The position numbers were made by a program, and so were the translations under genes. From JBOGWA01 sp050693155 (GTDB lineage: Bacteria > Actinomycetota > UBA4738 > CALAEC01), in NCBI GenBank assembly GCA_050693155.1, contig JBOGWA010000146.1, positions 1 through 64,000 of the forward strand: a DNA stretch of 64,000 nucleotides. The letters run 5' to 3'. Under the pieces are notes generated by a model. That model ran no database searches, was not told the origin of the DNA, and saw nothing but the letters and a program-made list of their open reading frames with translations. Of the stretch, positions 49,879 through 59,479 are shown piece after piece. Position 1 is the first letter of the stretch. Each line of letters opens with the position of its first letter.

Positions 49879-52103
49879 CGGGGCTGCTTCTACTCGTCGC
49901 CTCGACGGGGGCTGCGTTCGGCCGCATCTTCGAGGGCGCCGGTCTCGTCGTGGCGTTCGCGGGTGTCGGTGTCGTGGCGCTCCTGGTTTCACACGTGACC
50001 CGGCGGTGGCCGCTTCCACTGTCTCTCCTCGTTTCGGCGGTTGGGGCGTTCGTCGCTATCGGCTTGCTCGTCTTCCGGGACACAACGGTCGTCGGAGTGC
50101 CTACACCCAGCACGCTCGAGGCGTTTCGCGATGCGTTCGGTCGTTTCGGTGTCGATGCCGCAGAACAGGTGCCTCCGGTTCCGCACCTGCCTTCGCTCGT
50201 CGCGATCTCGGTAATTGCGATCTGGCTCACAGCAACGGCTGCACACGTAAGCGTCGTGCGATATCGGATTCCCGCCCTCGGATTGCTTCCCCCGGCGACC
50301 CTTCTTGGGTTCACCGGGCTCGTCAACGCCGAGGGACTCTTTCGCGTGTACGCAGCCGGATTTCTGCTGGGCGCGTTTGCTCTCCTCCTCGACTCCGGCT
50401 CTACCCTCCTCGGGCGCTGGGGTCGCTCGCGCCCATCTACGTCACACGAGGCGCGATTGCGCGGGATGCGAGCCGGCCGGTTGGCCGTCGGCGCCGTGGC
50501 GGTGGCGGTCTTCCTGCCGGGAATCCTGCCAGGGTTCGGAGCAGCTCCTCTCCTCGACGTCAAGGGAGGCGGAGGGGGCGTCGGCATCCGCGCCCTAGTG
50601 GACATCCGGCCGAGCCTCAATCGAGATGATCCGGTCGAGCTGTTTCGCGTTTTCGCGGATCGAGTGACCGCCGATGTGCCCGCCTACTGGCGTCTGCTTT
50701 CCCTCGACGAGTTCGATGGTCGCGTATGGAAGATCGGCGTCGAGGGTGGGGCGCCGATTCAGCAGATCCAGGGGCAAGGACCGCTCGCGGGCGCAACTTC
50801 AGCCCCCGCCATGCTCCTTCGCCAGCGGATCTTGATCCGCCACCTGTCCACGCCGTGGCTTCCGGCGGCCTTTCAGCCTGTCGGGATCGATATCCAAGAA
50901 GAGACGGTTCGCTACGACTCGGACCGGGCGGTCATCACACTCCCGACCGGCACGAGGGAGAACCTCCAGTACGACGTCGATTCACAGGTGGTCCAGCCGA
51001 CTCCGGAGGAGCTCGAGCAAGTCACCGACTCGGCGTGGGCCGCATCCGGGTGGTCCGGGCTCGAGCGTTACACGCGTCTCCCCGCCGATCTCCCACCGGT
51101 GATCGGCGAGTTCGCGCGCCGGGCCTCCGCCAGCCTGACCTCCCCCTACGCGCGAATCCTGGCGATCCAAAACTACCTGAGGACTTTCACCTACGACGAG
51201 GAGGCGCCCGCGGGCCACGGAATCGACGATCTCGCCTATTTCCTCCTCGAATCCCGCCGCGGCTACTGCGAACAGTTCGCAGGGACGATGGCGGTGATGG
51301 TCCGAAAGCTTGGGTACCCAGCTCGGGTCACCATTGGCTTCCTGCCCGGGGAGCTTCGCCAGGACGGATGGCGCCACGTCACGACCGACGATGCACACTC
51401 CTGGGTGGAGGTCTATTTTCCGTCGTTCGGCTGGCTCGCCTTCGAGCCGACCCCAACACGGTTCAACCCGATCGCGCAGCCCTATACGCATCCCGTCGGG
51501 CTCGAGGCGGCAGCCGGTCGCTTCTTCCTGGGAGAAGGCGGTTTCCTCGCGACGAACCAGATCCCCGGCGCGCTGACCGACGCCCTCGAGCTCGAGCGGC
51601 GCTTTGGCATCGGCCGAGGCGGGACGGGGGGGACGTCACCGGAGCAGAGCCGCCTCCCGGTTGTCATCGCCGTCGTCGTGGGAGCGCTCCTGCTCGTTCC
51701 CATCGTCAAGACGCTGTCTCGACGCTTTCGACGGAGGAGCGCTCGAACCCCCCACGATCGAGTGATCGCGTGGTACCGCTACTTCGAGCGGCAAGCCTCG
51801 GATCTTGGCTTCGGCCGGCTTGAGGGCGAGACCCTCAGAGAGTACGGCTGGCGATTGGCCGAAGGAAGATCGAGTCCCGAACCCATCCTTGATCGGCTCA
51901 CCCTCGTGACGGCGGAGGCGCTCTACGCAGGGAGGACCGACGAGGGAGGTCCTGGCGAGATCGCTCGAGCTACCCGCGAAACCCTTCGAGGTCTTCGTCG
52001 CCGCGCGGGGGCGGTGCGCCGAGTCTTGGCTGCCTACCGGCTGAGACCGACCCGCTCCGACTTCGCATCGCGCACCGCGCTCCGCAGTGTTCTCAGGAAC
52101 TGA
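49836..52103 (+). CDS. Transglutaminase-like membrane protein TgpA family (DUF3488/DUF4129)
   Basis: A 755-residue protein. Six or so membrane helices fill residues 10-235; the transglutaminase core has the catalytic Cys in SRRGYCEQFAGTMAVMVR, His in DDAHSWVEVYF and Asp/Glu in GWLAFEPTP. Another helix near residue 620 precedes a cytoplasmic DUF4129-like tail (DRVIAWYRYFERQASDLGF). ATG 49836 overlaps DUF58 by 43 bases. Third gene of the moxR operon. Its 3' end overlaps the convergent MerR gene by 70 bp. Confidence 0.92.
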   Translation: MDAPNSKPHRGLLLTGLLLLVASTGAAFGRIFEGAGLVVAFAGVGVVALLVSHVTRRWPLPLSLLVSAVGAFVAIGLLVFRDTTVVGVPTPSTLEAFRDAFGRFGVDAAEQVPPVPHLPSLVAISVIAIWLTATAAHVSVVRYRIPALGLLPPATLLGFTGLVNAEGLFRVYAAGFLLGAFALLLDSGSTLLGRWGRSRPSTSHEARLRGMRAGRLAVGAVAVAVFLPGILPGFGAAPLLDVKGGGGGVGIRALVDIRPSLNRDDPVELFRVFADRVTADVPAYWRLLSLDEFDGRVWKIGVEGGAPIQQIQGQGPLAGATSAPAMLLRQRILIRHLSTPWLPAAFQPVGIDIQEETVRYDSDRAVITLPTGTRENLQYDVDSQVVQPTPEELEQVTDSAWAASGWSGLERYTRLPADLPPVIGEFARRASASLTSPYARILAIQNYLRTFTYDEEAPAGHGIDDLAYFLLESRRGYCEQFAGTMAVMVRKLGYPARVTIGFLPGELRQDGWRHVTTDDAHSWVEVYFPSFGWLAFEPTPTRFNPIAQPYTHPVGLEAAAGRFFLGEGGFLATNQIPGALTDALELERRFGIGRGGTGGTSPEQSRLPVVIAVVVGALLLVPIVKTLSRRFRRRSARTPHDRVIAWYRYFERQASDLGFGRLEGETLREYGWRLAEGRSSPEPILDRLTLVTAEALYAGRTDEGGPGEIARATRETLRGLRRRAGAVRRVLAAYRLRPTRSDFASRTALRSVLRN

Positions 52104-52531
52104 TCCCGGTCCCTACGGAACTCGCTCACCTCAGTATCGAGTGAGCGAACGATGCGGTCGATCGCAACGAAGAACGCCAGCTGACCCTGTCGCAAGGCGT
52201 CCAGGATCTCTCCCTGGCGGCGGGCGATCTTGAAGATGCTCTTTCCGTCGGTGACGAGCTTCAGCTCCGCAAGATGGCCCTCCAGCTTTGCCTCTTTCCG
52301 GAGATAGTCGAGCGCTCGCCGAACCCGCTGGAGCGACATCCCGCTATCGAGCAGGGACTTGATTACCTTCAGGGCGACAAGGTCGCGAAACGAAAACAGA
52401 CGCGGAACCCCGGGACGTCCACCCGTTTGTTGCACGGACGGCGTGACGAGCCCGCTCTGATCCCAATACCTCAATTGGCGTTGGGTACAGCCGGTCAATC
52501 GGGAAGCCTGATGCGAGGTGAATCCTTCCAT
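52034..52531 (-). CDS. MerR-family transcriptional regulator
   Basis: A 165-residue regulator. The winged-helix MerR domain is at the start: FTSHQASRLTGCTQRQLRYWDQSGLV, here spanning residues 4-29, with RLFSFRDLVALKVIKSLLDSGMSLQRVRRAL. The rest is helical, with no effector-binding cysteines. ATG 52531 has GGGGG upstream. Unusual: the last 70 bp overlap the convergent tgpA-like coding end. Confidence 0.88.
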   Translation of the reverse strand: MEGFTSHQASRLTGCTQRQLRYWDQSGLVTPSVQQTGGRPGVPRLFSFRDLVALKVIKSLLDSGMSLQRVRRALDYLRKEAKLEGHLAELKLVTDGKSIFKIARRQGEILDALRQGQLAFFVAIDRIVRSLDTEVSEFRRDRDQFLRTLRSAVRDAKSERVGLSR

Positions 52532-52672
52532 CCGAGTCCCCCAACCCCACGCCCGCGTTCGTCTCCGGAACCGAAACCGTCGGGCACGCGTCCACCCGGT
52601 CCCGGGGGAAGGAAAAGCGGACACTGTTCTAGCCCAAAAGCGGTGTCAGAGCAAAACGGGGTTTGGCGAGGG

Positions 52673-53041
52673 TCAGCCGCGGGCTTGCGGGTTACCGCGG
52701 AATCGCTCGGCCAACCGCGCGAGCAGTCGCGAGAGCGAGGCACGATCCGGGCGGCCGCGCGCGTGACTCCCGCTGATCCGCCGGAGCTGGTGGTAGGCAA
52801 AGAGCGCCGACGCGAGCATCGCAGCGAACCCGATGATCGCGACCCAGACGGAGACCGCGAACAACATGAGCATGATGAAGCCGGCGACAAAGGACAGCGT
52901 CGCCAGCCGGACACGTCTCGCCAGATGCGCATGAAGAGACGTGCGGGAGACGGCCTCGGCCAACCTCGGGTCTTCCAGCTCGAGTTGTCGCTCGATTTCC
53001 TCGAGGACTCTTTGCTCGTGGTCAGACAGGCCGCCGCCCAT
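52673..53041 (-). CDS. DUF3040 membrane protein
   Basis: A 122-residue protein of the actinobacteria-specific DUF3040 family: amino-terminal SDHEQRVLEEIERQLELEDPRLA, then two membrane helices (LATLSFVAGFIMLMLFAV; VAIIGFAAMLASALFAY) and a basic tail. It lies near dinB and the dcw cluster as in other actinobacteria. Function unknown. ATG 53041 begins at the conserved start. Confidence 0.88.
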   Translation of the reverse strand: MGGGLSDHEQRVLEEIERQLELEDPRLAEAVSRTSLHAHLARRVRLATLSFVAGFIMLMLFAVSVWVAIIGFAAMLASALFAYHQLRRISGSHARGRPDRASLSRLLARLAERFRGNPQARG

Positions 53042-53137
53042 GTTTCCTTGCTCCCGTGGGCTCCCGTGTCTCGGTCCCCCCATTATAGGGACGGGTGCGG
53101 AAGGCTCACCAGGCCCGCCAGGGGGGATCCGAGCGCA

Positions 53138-54331
53138 TTAGTCGGGAGGGAGGAGGACCGCCGGAAACGCGGCTCCGGGACCGAATCGTGATTCGATCCG
53201 GTCGAGCGCCTGCTCCGCATCGTCCCATCGTCCGGCGCGGACGAGCGCGAGCTGAACCGCGCCCGCAGGCTCGAGCCCCGCCCCGGCGACGCCGAGAAGC
53301 CGAATCCGGCGATGCTTGGACGCCGGAAGCCGTCCGTAGAGTTCGGAGGTCATTCGGTACAGGTCGGCCCCGGTGTCGGTCGCGCGCGGGAGCGTATGCG
53401 ACCTCGTGAGCGTCGTGAAGCTTGCGAGCCGAGCCTTCAAAGTAACGGTGCGGGCCCGGTAGCCCTCGCGGCGGAGTCTGGCGGCGACACGGAACGACAA
53501 CCGAAGCAGCTCGCGGAGGACGTCCTCTTCCCGATCGAGATCCCGATCGAAGGTCTCCTCGTGACTCACCTGCTTCGGCTGCTCGAAAGGAACGACCGCT
53601 CGATCGTCTTGGCCCATCGCGAGGTCCGCGAGGCGCCGGGCCTGATGCTCTCCCAGCAGCGGTTGGAGCACCCGGAGTGGGGTTGCCGCCAACTCGCCGA
53701 CCGTCCGAACACCAAGGCGCGCAAGCGTTTCCTGAGTCCGCTCGCCGACGCCCCACAGCGCATGTGCCGGAAGAGCGTGGAGGAACGTGAGCGCCTCGTC
53801 TGCCGGGATCACCAACAGGCCGTCGGGCTTCGCGTCTTCGGAGGCGAGTTTCGCGATGAGCTTCGTCGGTCCTACACCGACCGAGCATGTGAGATCGAGC
53901 TCCTTCCGGACCCGAGCGCGAACGGTCTCGCCGATCTGCGGGGGCTTCCCGAAGAGTCGCGTCGCGCCAGAGACGTCGAGAAAGGCCTCATCGAGGGAGA
54001 GTGGCTCGACGAGCGGAGTGATCGAGAGCAGGACCTCCCGGAGGCGGGTCGCGAATGCCCGGTACGAGGAGAATTCGGGCTCGACGAAGACGAGCTGCGG
54101 GCAGAGTCGGCGAGCCCGTGCCGAGGGCATCGCCGAGTGAACCCCAAAGCCGCGCGCCTCGTATGAGGCCGACATCACGACCCCACGAGGCCCGGCGCCG
54201 CCGACGGCGATGGGCCTCCCCGCGAGCGAGGGACTCTTCAAGACCTCGACCGACGCATAGAACGCATCCATGTCCACGTGAAGGATGGGCTCGCCCACCC
54301 GGCGGGAAGTCGCTTCGCCACCCATCCGCAT
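53138..54331 (-). CDS. dinB: DNA polymerase IV (DinB, Y family)
   Basis: A 397-residue translesion polymerase. Catalytic motifs HVDMDAFYASVE and SLDEAFLDVSG are intact, so this is an active Pol IV and not the catalytically dead ImuB; SVGVGPTKLIAKLASEDAKPDG and the little-finger domain follow. ATG 54331 has GGAG 5 bases before; GTG 54337, which overlaps the MFS stop as GTGA, is an alternative. Last gene of the LexA-box operon. Confidence 0.95.
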   Translation of the reverse strand: MRMGGEATSRRVGEPILHVDMDAFYASVEVLKSPSLAGRPIAVGGAGPRGVVMSASYEARGFGVHSAMPSARARRLCPQLVFVEPEFSSYRAFATRLREVLLSITPLVEPLSLDEAFLDVSGATRLFGKPPQIGETVRARVRKELDLTCSVGVGPTKLIAKLASEDAKPDGLLVIPADEALTFLHALPAHALWGVGERTQETLARLGVRTVGELAATPLRVLQPLLGEHQARRLADLAMGQDDRAVVPFEQPKQVSHEETFDRDLDREEDVLRELLRLSFRVAARLRREGYRARTVTLKARLASFTTLTRSHTLPRATDTGADLYRMTSELYGRLPASKHRRIRLLGVAGAGLEPAGAVQLALVRAGRWDDAEQALDRIESRFGPGAAFPAVLLPPD

Positions 54332-54333
54332 CG

Positions 54334-55593
54334 TCACTCCGTCATGAGCGCCCCACGGCGCATGCGAAGCCCCGCAATGCCCACCGTCGTCATCGCGACC
54401 GCCGCACCGATCAGCCACGGCTGAACCAAGACGACCCCACCCGCCACCGCGACGAGCCCCGACGCCGCCAGCTCACCCGTTTCGTGGGTGAGCGCGAACA
54501 GCCCACTCACCTTCCCGGGTTGCTCTGCGACCCGCTGGATGAGGGCATCCCCGGCGGCGACGACGATTGCATAGCCCAGCCCGAGGACGATGCTGCCGAA
54601 GACGGCCGCCGCCATCGTCCCAAGCGCCACGTAGACGAGGAACCCCATCCCTCCCCCACCGATCCCCAGGACGATGAAGTTCTCCTCCCGTCCAGCTCCC
54701 CGTTTCAGCTTGGAGAGAAAGAACGAGCCGGCCACGGCTCCGACTCCGGACAGGGACCACAGCAGCCCGAGGGTGTCCTGGCCGCGACCGAGGACATCCT
54801 TGACGAACAGCGGCTCCAGCGGGATCAAGAGCCCCAGGAGAAACCACGCCGTGAGCGTGTACCCGAGCAACCTCCGGAGTTCCGGGACCACCCAGGCTTC
54901 CCGCGCCCCCGCCGCCAACTCGGTGATGCTGACTCGCTCCTCCATCGATGTCGCGCGGGGGTCGGGAAGCGTCGAGGCGATCGCGGCGGCGACCAGCGCC
55001 GCGGCTCCGATGAGAAGGTACGGGGCGTCCTGTCCCACGTTCCGCGCGATGAAGCCACCGAGGACGGGACCGATGAGCAGCGGGATGTGGCGCACGACGC
55101 CAAGCAGTCCGTTGGCCCGAACCAGAAGGTCCTCCGGGATGAGCCGGGGAACGAATGCGCCGCGGGCCGGGACGAGTACGCCGGCGGCAAGACCCATCAG
55201 GGCTGAGGTAACGAGCAGTCCACCAAGCGAGGCGGCGGCGAATGCGATGAGCGCCGCCCCCAGCTTCATCACGTTCCCAATGACGAGCATCCATTTCGGG
55301 CTCCATCGATCCGCCGGGATTCCGAACGGGGCGGCCGTCAGGATGAACGGTACGGACCACGAAGCCACCAGTGCTGCAAGCTCCCCAGGCGAGGCCCGAA
55401 ACCCAAACGCCGCCTCCCCGAGGATTGCGACGAAGAACACCTCCCCCGCAAGGAACGAGAAGCCCTCGCCGACGGCCAGACGATAGAAAGGCGCTCCGAG
55501 TCGCGGGCCACGAAGCGCGGCCACGTCGAGCGCCGGCGGGATGTCGTGCGGAAGGGGTTCGGCTCCTTCAAGGGAGCTGTGTTTTTCGCTCAC
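54334..55593 (-). CDS. Major facilitator superfamily transporter
   Basis: A 419-residue MFS protein (MFS_3-like) with about 12 membrane helices and the loop motif GIPADRWSPKWMLVIGN between helices 2 and 3. Members export varied compounds. Its GTG overlaps the dnaE2 stop as GTGA and its end overlaps or abuts dinB, placing it inside the SOS operon, which is unusual for a transporter. Substrate unknown. Confidence 0.9.
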   Translation of the reverse strand: MSEKHSSLEGAEPLPHDIPPALDVAALRGPRLGAPFYRLAVGEGFSFLAGEVFFVAILGEAAFGFRASPGELAALVASWSVPFILTAAPFGIPADRWSPKWMLVIGNVMKLGAALIAFAAASLGGLLVTSALMGLAAGVLVPARGAFVPRLIPEDLLVRANGLLGVVRHIPLLIGPVLGGFIARNVGQDAPYLLIGAAALVAAAIASTLPDPRATSMEERVSITELAAGAREAWVVPELRRLLGYTLTAWFLLGLLIPLEPLFVKDVLGRGQDTLGLLWSLSGVGAVAGSFFLSKLKRGAGREENFIVLGIGGGGMGFLVYVALGTMAAAVFGSIVLGLGYAIVVAAGDALIQRVAEQPGKVSGLFALTHETGELAASGLVAVAGGVVLVQPWLIGAAVAMTTVGIAGLRMRRGALMTE

Positions 55594-58500
55594 CAGCCGG
55601 ACGAACCTCCGCTCGCATGCCAGAACTTTCTGGCGGGGACGTGAACATCAACGGGCCCAGGCCTGCCGCCCCGAAGCGCGTCGGCGAGCCTTCCCTCTCG
55701 CCGGGCCGCGTCCAGGACAGGCAGGTCCCAGGCCGCTTCCGCAACGATACTCACCCCCTTCACACCCGTTCGGCGGAGACGACCTCGGATCGCGAGGAGC
55801 GACGAGTGGAACACGACCCGGGCACACCGCTCCTGCGCCCGCTCGAAGACGGTGACGTCGACCGGCCCTGTCGCGTCGTCGAGGGTGAGGAAGATGATTC
55901 GCTGTCCGCTCCTGACCGCGGGGGTCTGCGAGGCGACCTTCACCCCGGCGACCGTCACCCGCTCCCCGCCACGGTGGCGGGAGAGATCTCGGGACCGAAC
56001 GGCGCCGAGATCGGCGAGGAGCGGCTCGTAGAACGAGATCAGGTGTCTCGAAGCGTCGACACCGAGCACTTCGAGCTCTGCTCGAACCCGCTCCCCGTCC
56101 GTGTACTCCCGAAGCCCAGGGGGGAGAGGCTCTCCCGCGAGGGAAAGCGCGAGCTGCTCGCCCTCCCACGGCGACTCGGCCGTCATCGCGAGGAACAGCC
56201 GATCTCGGCGGGTGCCGCTCTTCAGCTCGTCAAACGCCCCCGCGTGGGCGAGCGCCTCGGTCACTGGACGCGAGACGCGTGCTCGCCGGATGAAGTCTCC
56301 AACGCTCGCGAACGGCCGCTTTCCGAGGATCTCCCCGATCTCATCGTCCGAGATCCCATACACGTCCCGGAGCCCCAACCGAATCCCCCACCCGCTCTCC
56401 CGCCCTGGCGAGCCTGCGGACCACTCCCATCCTGGTGGAGGCGACGTGGCCCTCACCCATCCCGGTGAGCCTGCGCGGCTGCTCCGCTCAACGTCCTCGA
56501 CGACGCCGGGAACATCGAATGATCCATCCGAAACCGGCGTCGTCTGCGGGATGTTTCGCTCCGCACCCCGCGCAGTCTCTCCCGTCCACAGGCGTGATCC
56601 GTGCGTCACCAACCACGCTGGATGGGCGGAGGAGGCGAGCGTGGCGTTCCGAGGGGGGGAAGGAGGGGTGGTCTGCCTCGCCTTCACCAGGTCGGGAGCG
56701 GGTTCGACGGTGTAGTCGCGTTGGCTAGCGTTGATGTCGAGCGGGAGGATCGCTATGCCGTGCTCGCGAGCGTCCTCGAGGATGAGCCGCCGTGGGTACA
56801 TGCCGGGCTCGTGGGTAAGAACGCCGGCAAGGAAGTGCGCCGGGTAGTGCGACTTCAGCCATGCGGACTGGTACGTCGGGACGGCGAACGCGGCGGCGTG
56901 TGCCTTGCAGAACCCGAACGAGGCGAACGACGCGAGCTCACGCCACACCTTCTCGGCGTCGTCGGCGCCGAGCCCTCGGGCAGTGACCCGATACAGAAAA
57001 TTGCGATGGAGCGAGTCGATCTCACCGTCGTCATCGAGGTGTCGCCGGATCCGATCGGCCTCCGCGAGCGAGCACCCGGACGCAGCGAGGACTCGCATGA
57101 CCTGCTCGTGGTAGACGATCACGCCGTGAGTCTCCTGGAGGATCGGTTTCAGCGACGGGTGAGCGTATCGAGGGCGCTCGAATCCGTGCCGGCGGTTCAA
57201 GAACGGCGCCACCATGTCGGACTTCACCGGGCCCGGACGGAAGAGCGAGATGTCGATGATGAGGTCCTCGAAGCGATCCGGCTGGAACTTCTGGAGAAGC
57301 TCTCGCTGCCCGGGGCTTTCGATCTGAAAGCAGCCGATCGTTCGTGATGCCCGGATCAACTCATAGGTCGCCGGGTCGTCGTTCGGGATCCGATCGAGAT
57401 CAGCCCGCTCCCCCGTCGTCCGTTCGATCTCATCGAGCGCATGACGCATAGCCGAGAGCATCCGGACGCCCAGGACGTCGAGCTTGAGGAGCCCGAGGAC
57501 CTCGACGTCGTCCTTGTCGGCCTGCACCATCCGATAGCCGCCGAATGACGGTTCCACCGGCGCCCGGTCGGGAAGGTCCTTCCCCGAGAGCACGATCCCG
57601 GAAGGGTGCAACGCGATGTGCCGGGGAAACCCGTTCAGTCGTTCCGCGACCCGAAAGAGCGTCTCGAGCTGTCCGGCAGCGAGATTCGAGCCGCGAAGCT
57701 CGGGGAGGTCGCGGATGGCCTCCCGGATCTTGCCTGCCCCGATGTGAGGGAATGCCTTCGAGACCCTGTCGACCTCGCCATCCGGATACCCAAGCGCCTT
57801 CCCGCTCTCTCTGATCGCGGACCGGGCTCGGTACGTATCGATCATCGCGACACACGCACATCGTTCCTCGCCATAGCGGGCCAGGATCGCGTCGTAGACC
57901 TCTTCCCTGCGTGCCGATTCGACGTCGAGGTCGATGTCCGGAAGCTCGTCGCGGAGGGGGTTGAGGAATCGCTCGAAGAGCAGCCCGTGCCGGATCGGAT
58001 CGACCTCGGAGATCTCGATCGCGTAACAAACGAGTGACCCCGCAGCCGAGCCGCGGCACGCGCACCGGATGCCCATCGCCTTTACCTCGGCGACGATATC
58101 GGCGACGGTGAGGAAGTAACCCGAGTAGCCCATTCGCCGGATTTGGTCGAGCTCGTGATCGAGGCGGCCGCGAACGTCCGGCGTCAGGTGAACCCCGCGG
58201 CGGCGAATCCCTTCGTGACACCGCTCGGCGAGAACCGAGGTCGCACTCCTGCCTCGAGGCGTCGGAAACTCCGGGAAGTGGACGGACCCGAGACCGAGGT
58301 CGACGTCACAGGCCTCGGCGATCCGTAGCGTGTTCCGAAGGAGGTCCGGGCGGTCGGCGAAGAGCATCCGCATCTCTCTCGGCGACTTGAGGTAGCCCTC
58401 GGCGTTCCTTCTGGTGACGTGGTGCGGGGCGACCGGAACGATCTCCCGCATGCACTCGAGCGCGTCGGCGAGGAAGGCGTCGCCGGACACGAGGTACCGG

Positions 58501-59126
58501 ACCGCGTTCGTCGCGACCGCGGGAAGCCGACCCTCCTCGGCGAGGCGCAGGAGGCGGCGGAGCTCCGATCGACTCCCCATCTCGAGGTGGTTCCTGACCT
58601 CGATGAAGCAATCGTCGCCGAAGGCCTCTCGAAAGGACCGCGCCGCCTCACGAGCGGCCCCGGCAAGCCCAGCGACCGCGAGCATCCCGGGCTCCGATTC
58701 AGGTCCGAGCAGGCAGACGAGGCCTTCCGTCCGCCCCCAGATCTCTCCCGGCCAGAGCCATGGATTCCCCCGCTCTTTGGCATGCGCAGCCGTGATCAGC
58801 CGGCACAGATTCGCGTACCCCAGATCGTCTTTCGCCACGACCACGATCCAGTTCGTTGAGGACCGACCGGCGCCGGAGGAGCGACGTCGGCACGGGCGGC
58901 CATCGCCGGCAAAGGACGAGACGGTGAGTTGGGCGCCGAGGATGGGTTTGACGCCGAGGTCGCGGCAGGCGGTGACGAAGCGGGCGACGCCGGTGAGCGA
59001 GTCGCTGTCGGTGAGCGCAACCGCCGGCATTCCAAGCTCGGCCGCCCGAACCGCGAGGGATTCGGGGGAGAACGCCCCATCCTTCAGGGAGAAGTACGAC
59101 CGGCAGTGGAGGTGAACGAAGGCCAC
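55590..59126 (-). CDS. dnaE2: Error-prone DNA polymerase DnaE2
   Basis: A 1178-residue DnaE2 polymerase for damage-induced mutagenic synthesis. PHP start FVHLHCRSYFSLKDGA; catalytic LPDIDLDVESARREEVYDA and LKLDVLGVRML; OB-fold GERVTVAGVKVASQTP. It is about 100 residues longer than usual because of a segment near residues 815-906 that separates DINASQRDYTVEP from WGIRLGLRDVYGIS, normally close together; see the repeat entry. GTG start 12 bp after DUF6504. Next to DUF6504 and dinB in a LexA-box operon. Confidence 0.95.
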   Translation of the reverse strand: MAFVHLHCRSYFSLKDGAFSPESLAVRAAELGMPAVALTDSDSLTGVARFVTACRDLGVKPILGAQLTVSSFAGDGRPCRRRSSGAGRSSTNWIVVVAKDDLGYANLCRLITAAHAKERGNPWLWPGEIWGRTEGLVCLLGPESEPGMLAVAGLAGAAREAARSFREAFGDDCFIEVRNHLEMGSRSELRRLLRLAEEGRLPAVATNAVRYLVSGDAFLADALECMREIVPVAPHHVTRRNAEGYLKSPREMRMLFADRPDLLRNTLRIAEACDVDLGLGSVHFPEFPTPRGRSATSVLAERCHEGIRRRGVHLTPDVRGRLDHELDQIRRMGYSGYFLTVADIVAEVKAMGIRCACRGSAAGSLVCYAIEISEVDPIRHGLLFERFLNPLRDELPDIDLDVESARREEVYDAILARYGEERCACVAMIDTYRARSAIRESGKALGYPDGEVDRVSKAFPHIGAGKIREAIRDLPELRGSNLAAGQLETLFRVAERLNGFPRHIALHPSGIVLSGKDLPDRAPVEPSFGGYRMVQADKDDVEVLGLLKLDVLGVRMLSAMRHALDEIERTTGERADLDRIPNDDPATYELIRASRTIGCFQIESPGQRELLQKFQPDRFEDLIIDISLFRPGPVKSDMVAPFLNRRHGFERPRYAHPSLKPILQETHGVIVYHEQVMRVLAASGCSLAEADRIRRHLDDDGEIDSLHRNFLYRVTARGLGADDAEKVWRELASFASFGFCKAHAAAFAVPTYQSAWLKSHYPAHFLAGVLTHEPGMYPRRLILEDAREHGIAILPLDINASQRDYTVEPAPDLVKARQTTPPSPPRNATLASSAHPAWLVTHGSRLWTGETARGAERNIPQTTPVSDGSFDVPGVVEDVERSSRAGSPGWVRATSPPPGWEWSAGSPGRESGWGIRLGLRDVYGISDDEIGEILGKRPFASVGDFIRRARVSRPVTEALAHAGAFDELKSGTRRDRLFLAMTAESPWEGEQLALSLAGEPLPPGLREYTDGERVRAELEVLGVDASRHLISFYEPLLADLGAVRSRDLSRHRGGERVTVAGVKVASQTPAVRSGQRIIFLTLDDATGPVDVTVFERAQERCARVVFHSSLLAIRGRLRRTGVKGVSIVAEAAWDLPVLDAARREGRLADALRGGRPGPVDVHVPARKFWHASGGSSGW
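56407..56682 (-). repeat. In-frame insertion in dnaE2 with imperfect inverted ends
   Basis: A stretch of about 276 bp (92 codons) that encodes Pro-, Ser- and Thr-rich sequence without the polymerase pattern. On the plus strand it begins GGCGAG...GACCAC (56407-56412, 56419-56424) and ends GTGGTC...CTCGCC (56668-56673, 56677-56682), an imperfect inverted repeat. The frame stays open. Limits are approximate. Confidence 0.45.
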
Positions 59127-59138
59127 ACCTGCCCGCCC

Positions 59139-59459
59139 TTAGTCCCAGAGCCGCTCGAGATGCCAGCGGCCGGCCGAGCGGTCCCGGTAGAGGTCACAGA
59201 CCACCGTCTGACTGGGGGGTCCGCTCGCTGTACGTCCCTCGGCATTGGCGATTTTGGACGAGCTACCCCCCCGGACCCCCCGGGCCCTCACCTCGACCCG
59301 CCAGTACTCGCGGTCGCGGCCGTCCTCCCACCAACGTCCCTCGATCCGCCAGCGGCCGATCACGTCGACGACGTGGTACGAACGGCCGTTCCACGAGAAG
59401 GCCGACGGCAGCCCGCCATCGAGGTCGACCTCGACCTGCTGGTCGTACCGCTTCGCCAC
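59139..59459 (-). CDS. DUF6504 protein, first gene of the SOS operon
   Basis: A 106-residue protein of the DUF6504 type that accompanies dnaE2/imuB-like genes in actinobacteria. VEVDLDGGLPSAFSWNGRSYHVVDVIGRW and VCDLYRDRSAGRWHLERLWD are the conserved ends. Between them about 24 residues (VRGGSSSKIANAEGRTASGP) are encoded by a palindromic repeat element. GTG start with GGGAGG 4-5 bases upstream; LexA box 21 bp upstream. Confidence 0.85.
   Translation of the reverse strand: MAKRYDQQVEVDLDGGLPSAFSWNGRSYHVVDVIGRWRIEGRWWEDGRDREYWRVEVRARGVRGGSSSKIANAEGRTASGPPSQTVVCDLYRDRSAGRWHLERLWD
59215..59281. repeat. Palindromic element, copy B (inside DUF6504 gene)
   Basis: Left end GGGGGTCCGCTCG, right end CGAGCTA followed by seven C, GGA and six C. 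Outer bases GGGGGGTCCG (59214-59223) and CGGACCCCCC (59272-59281) are a perfect inverted repeat. Length 67 bp. Copy A at 61685-61752 shares both ends (about 21 of 23 bases at the right end) but not the core. It is read in frame. Confidence 0.6.
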
Positions 59460-59479
59460 CGGGCCTCCCTTCAAGGGAA

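Noticed and set aside
53138..54331. ImuB (inactive Y-family partner of DnaE2)
   Set aside because: Catalytic Asp and Asp-Glu motifs of a working polymerase are present, so DinB is the better call.
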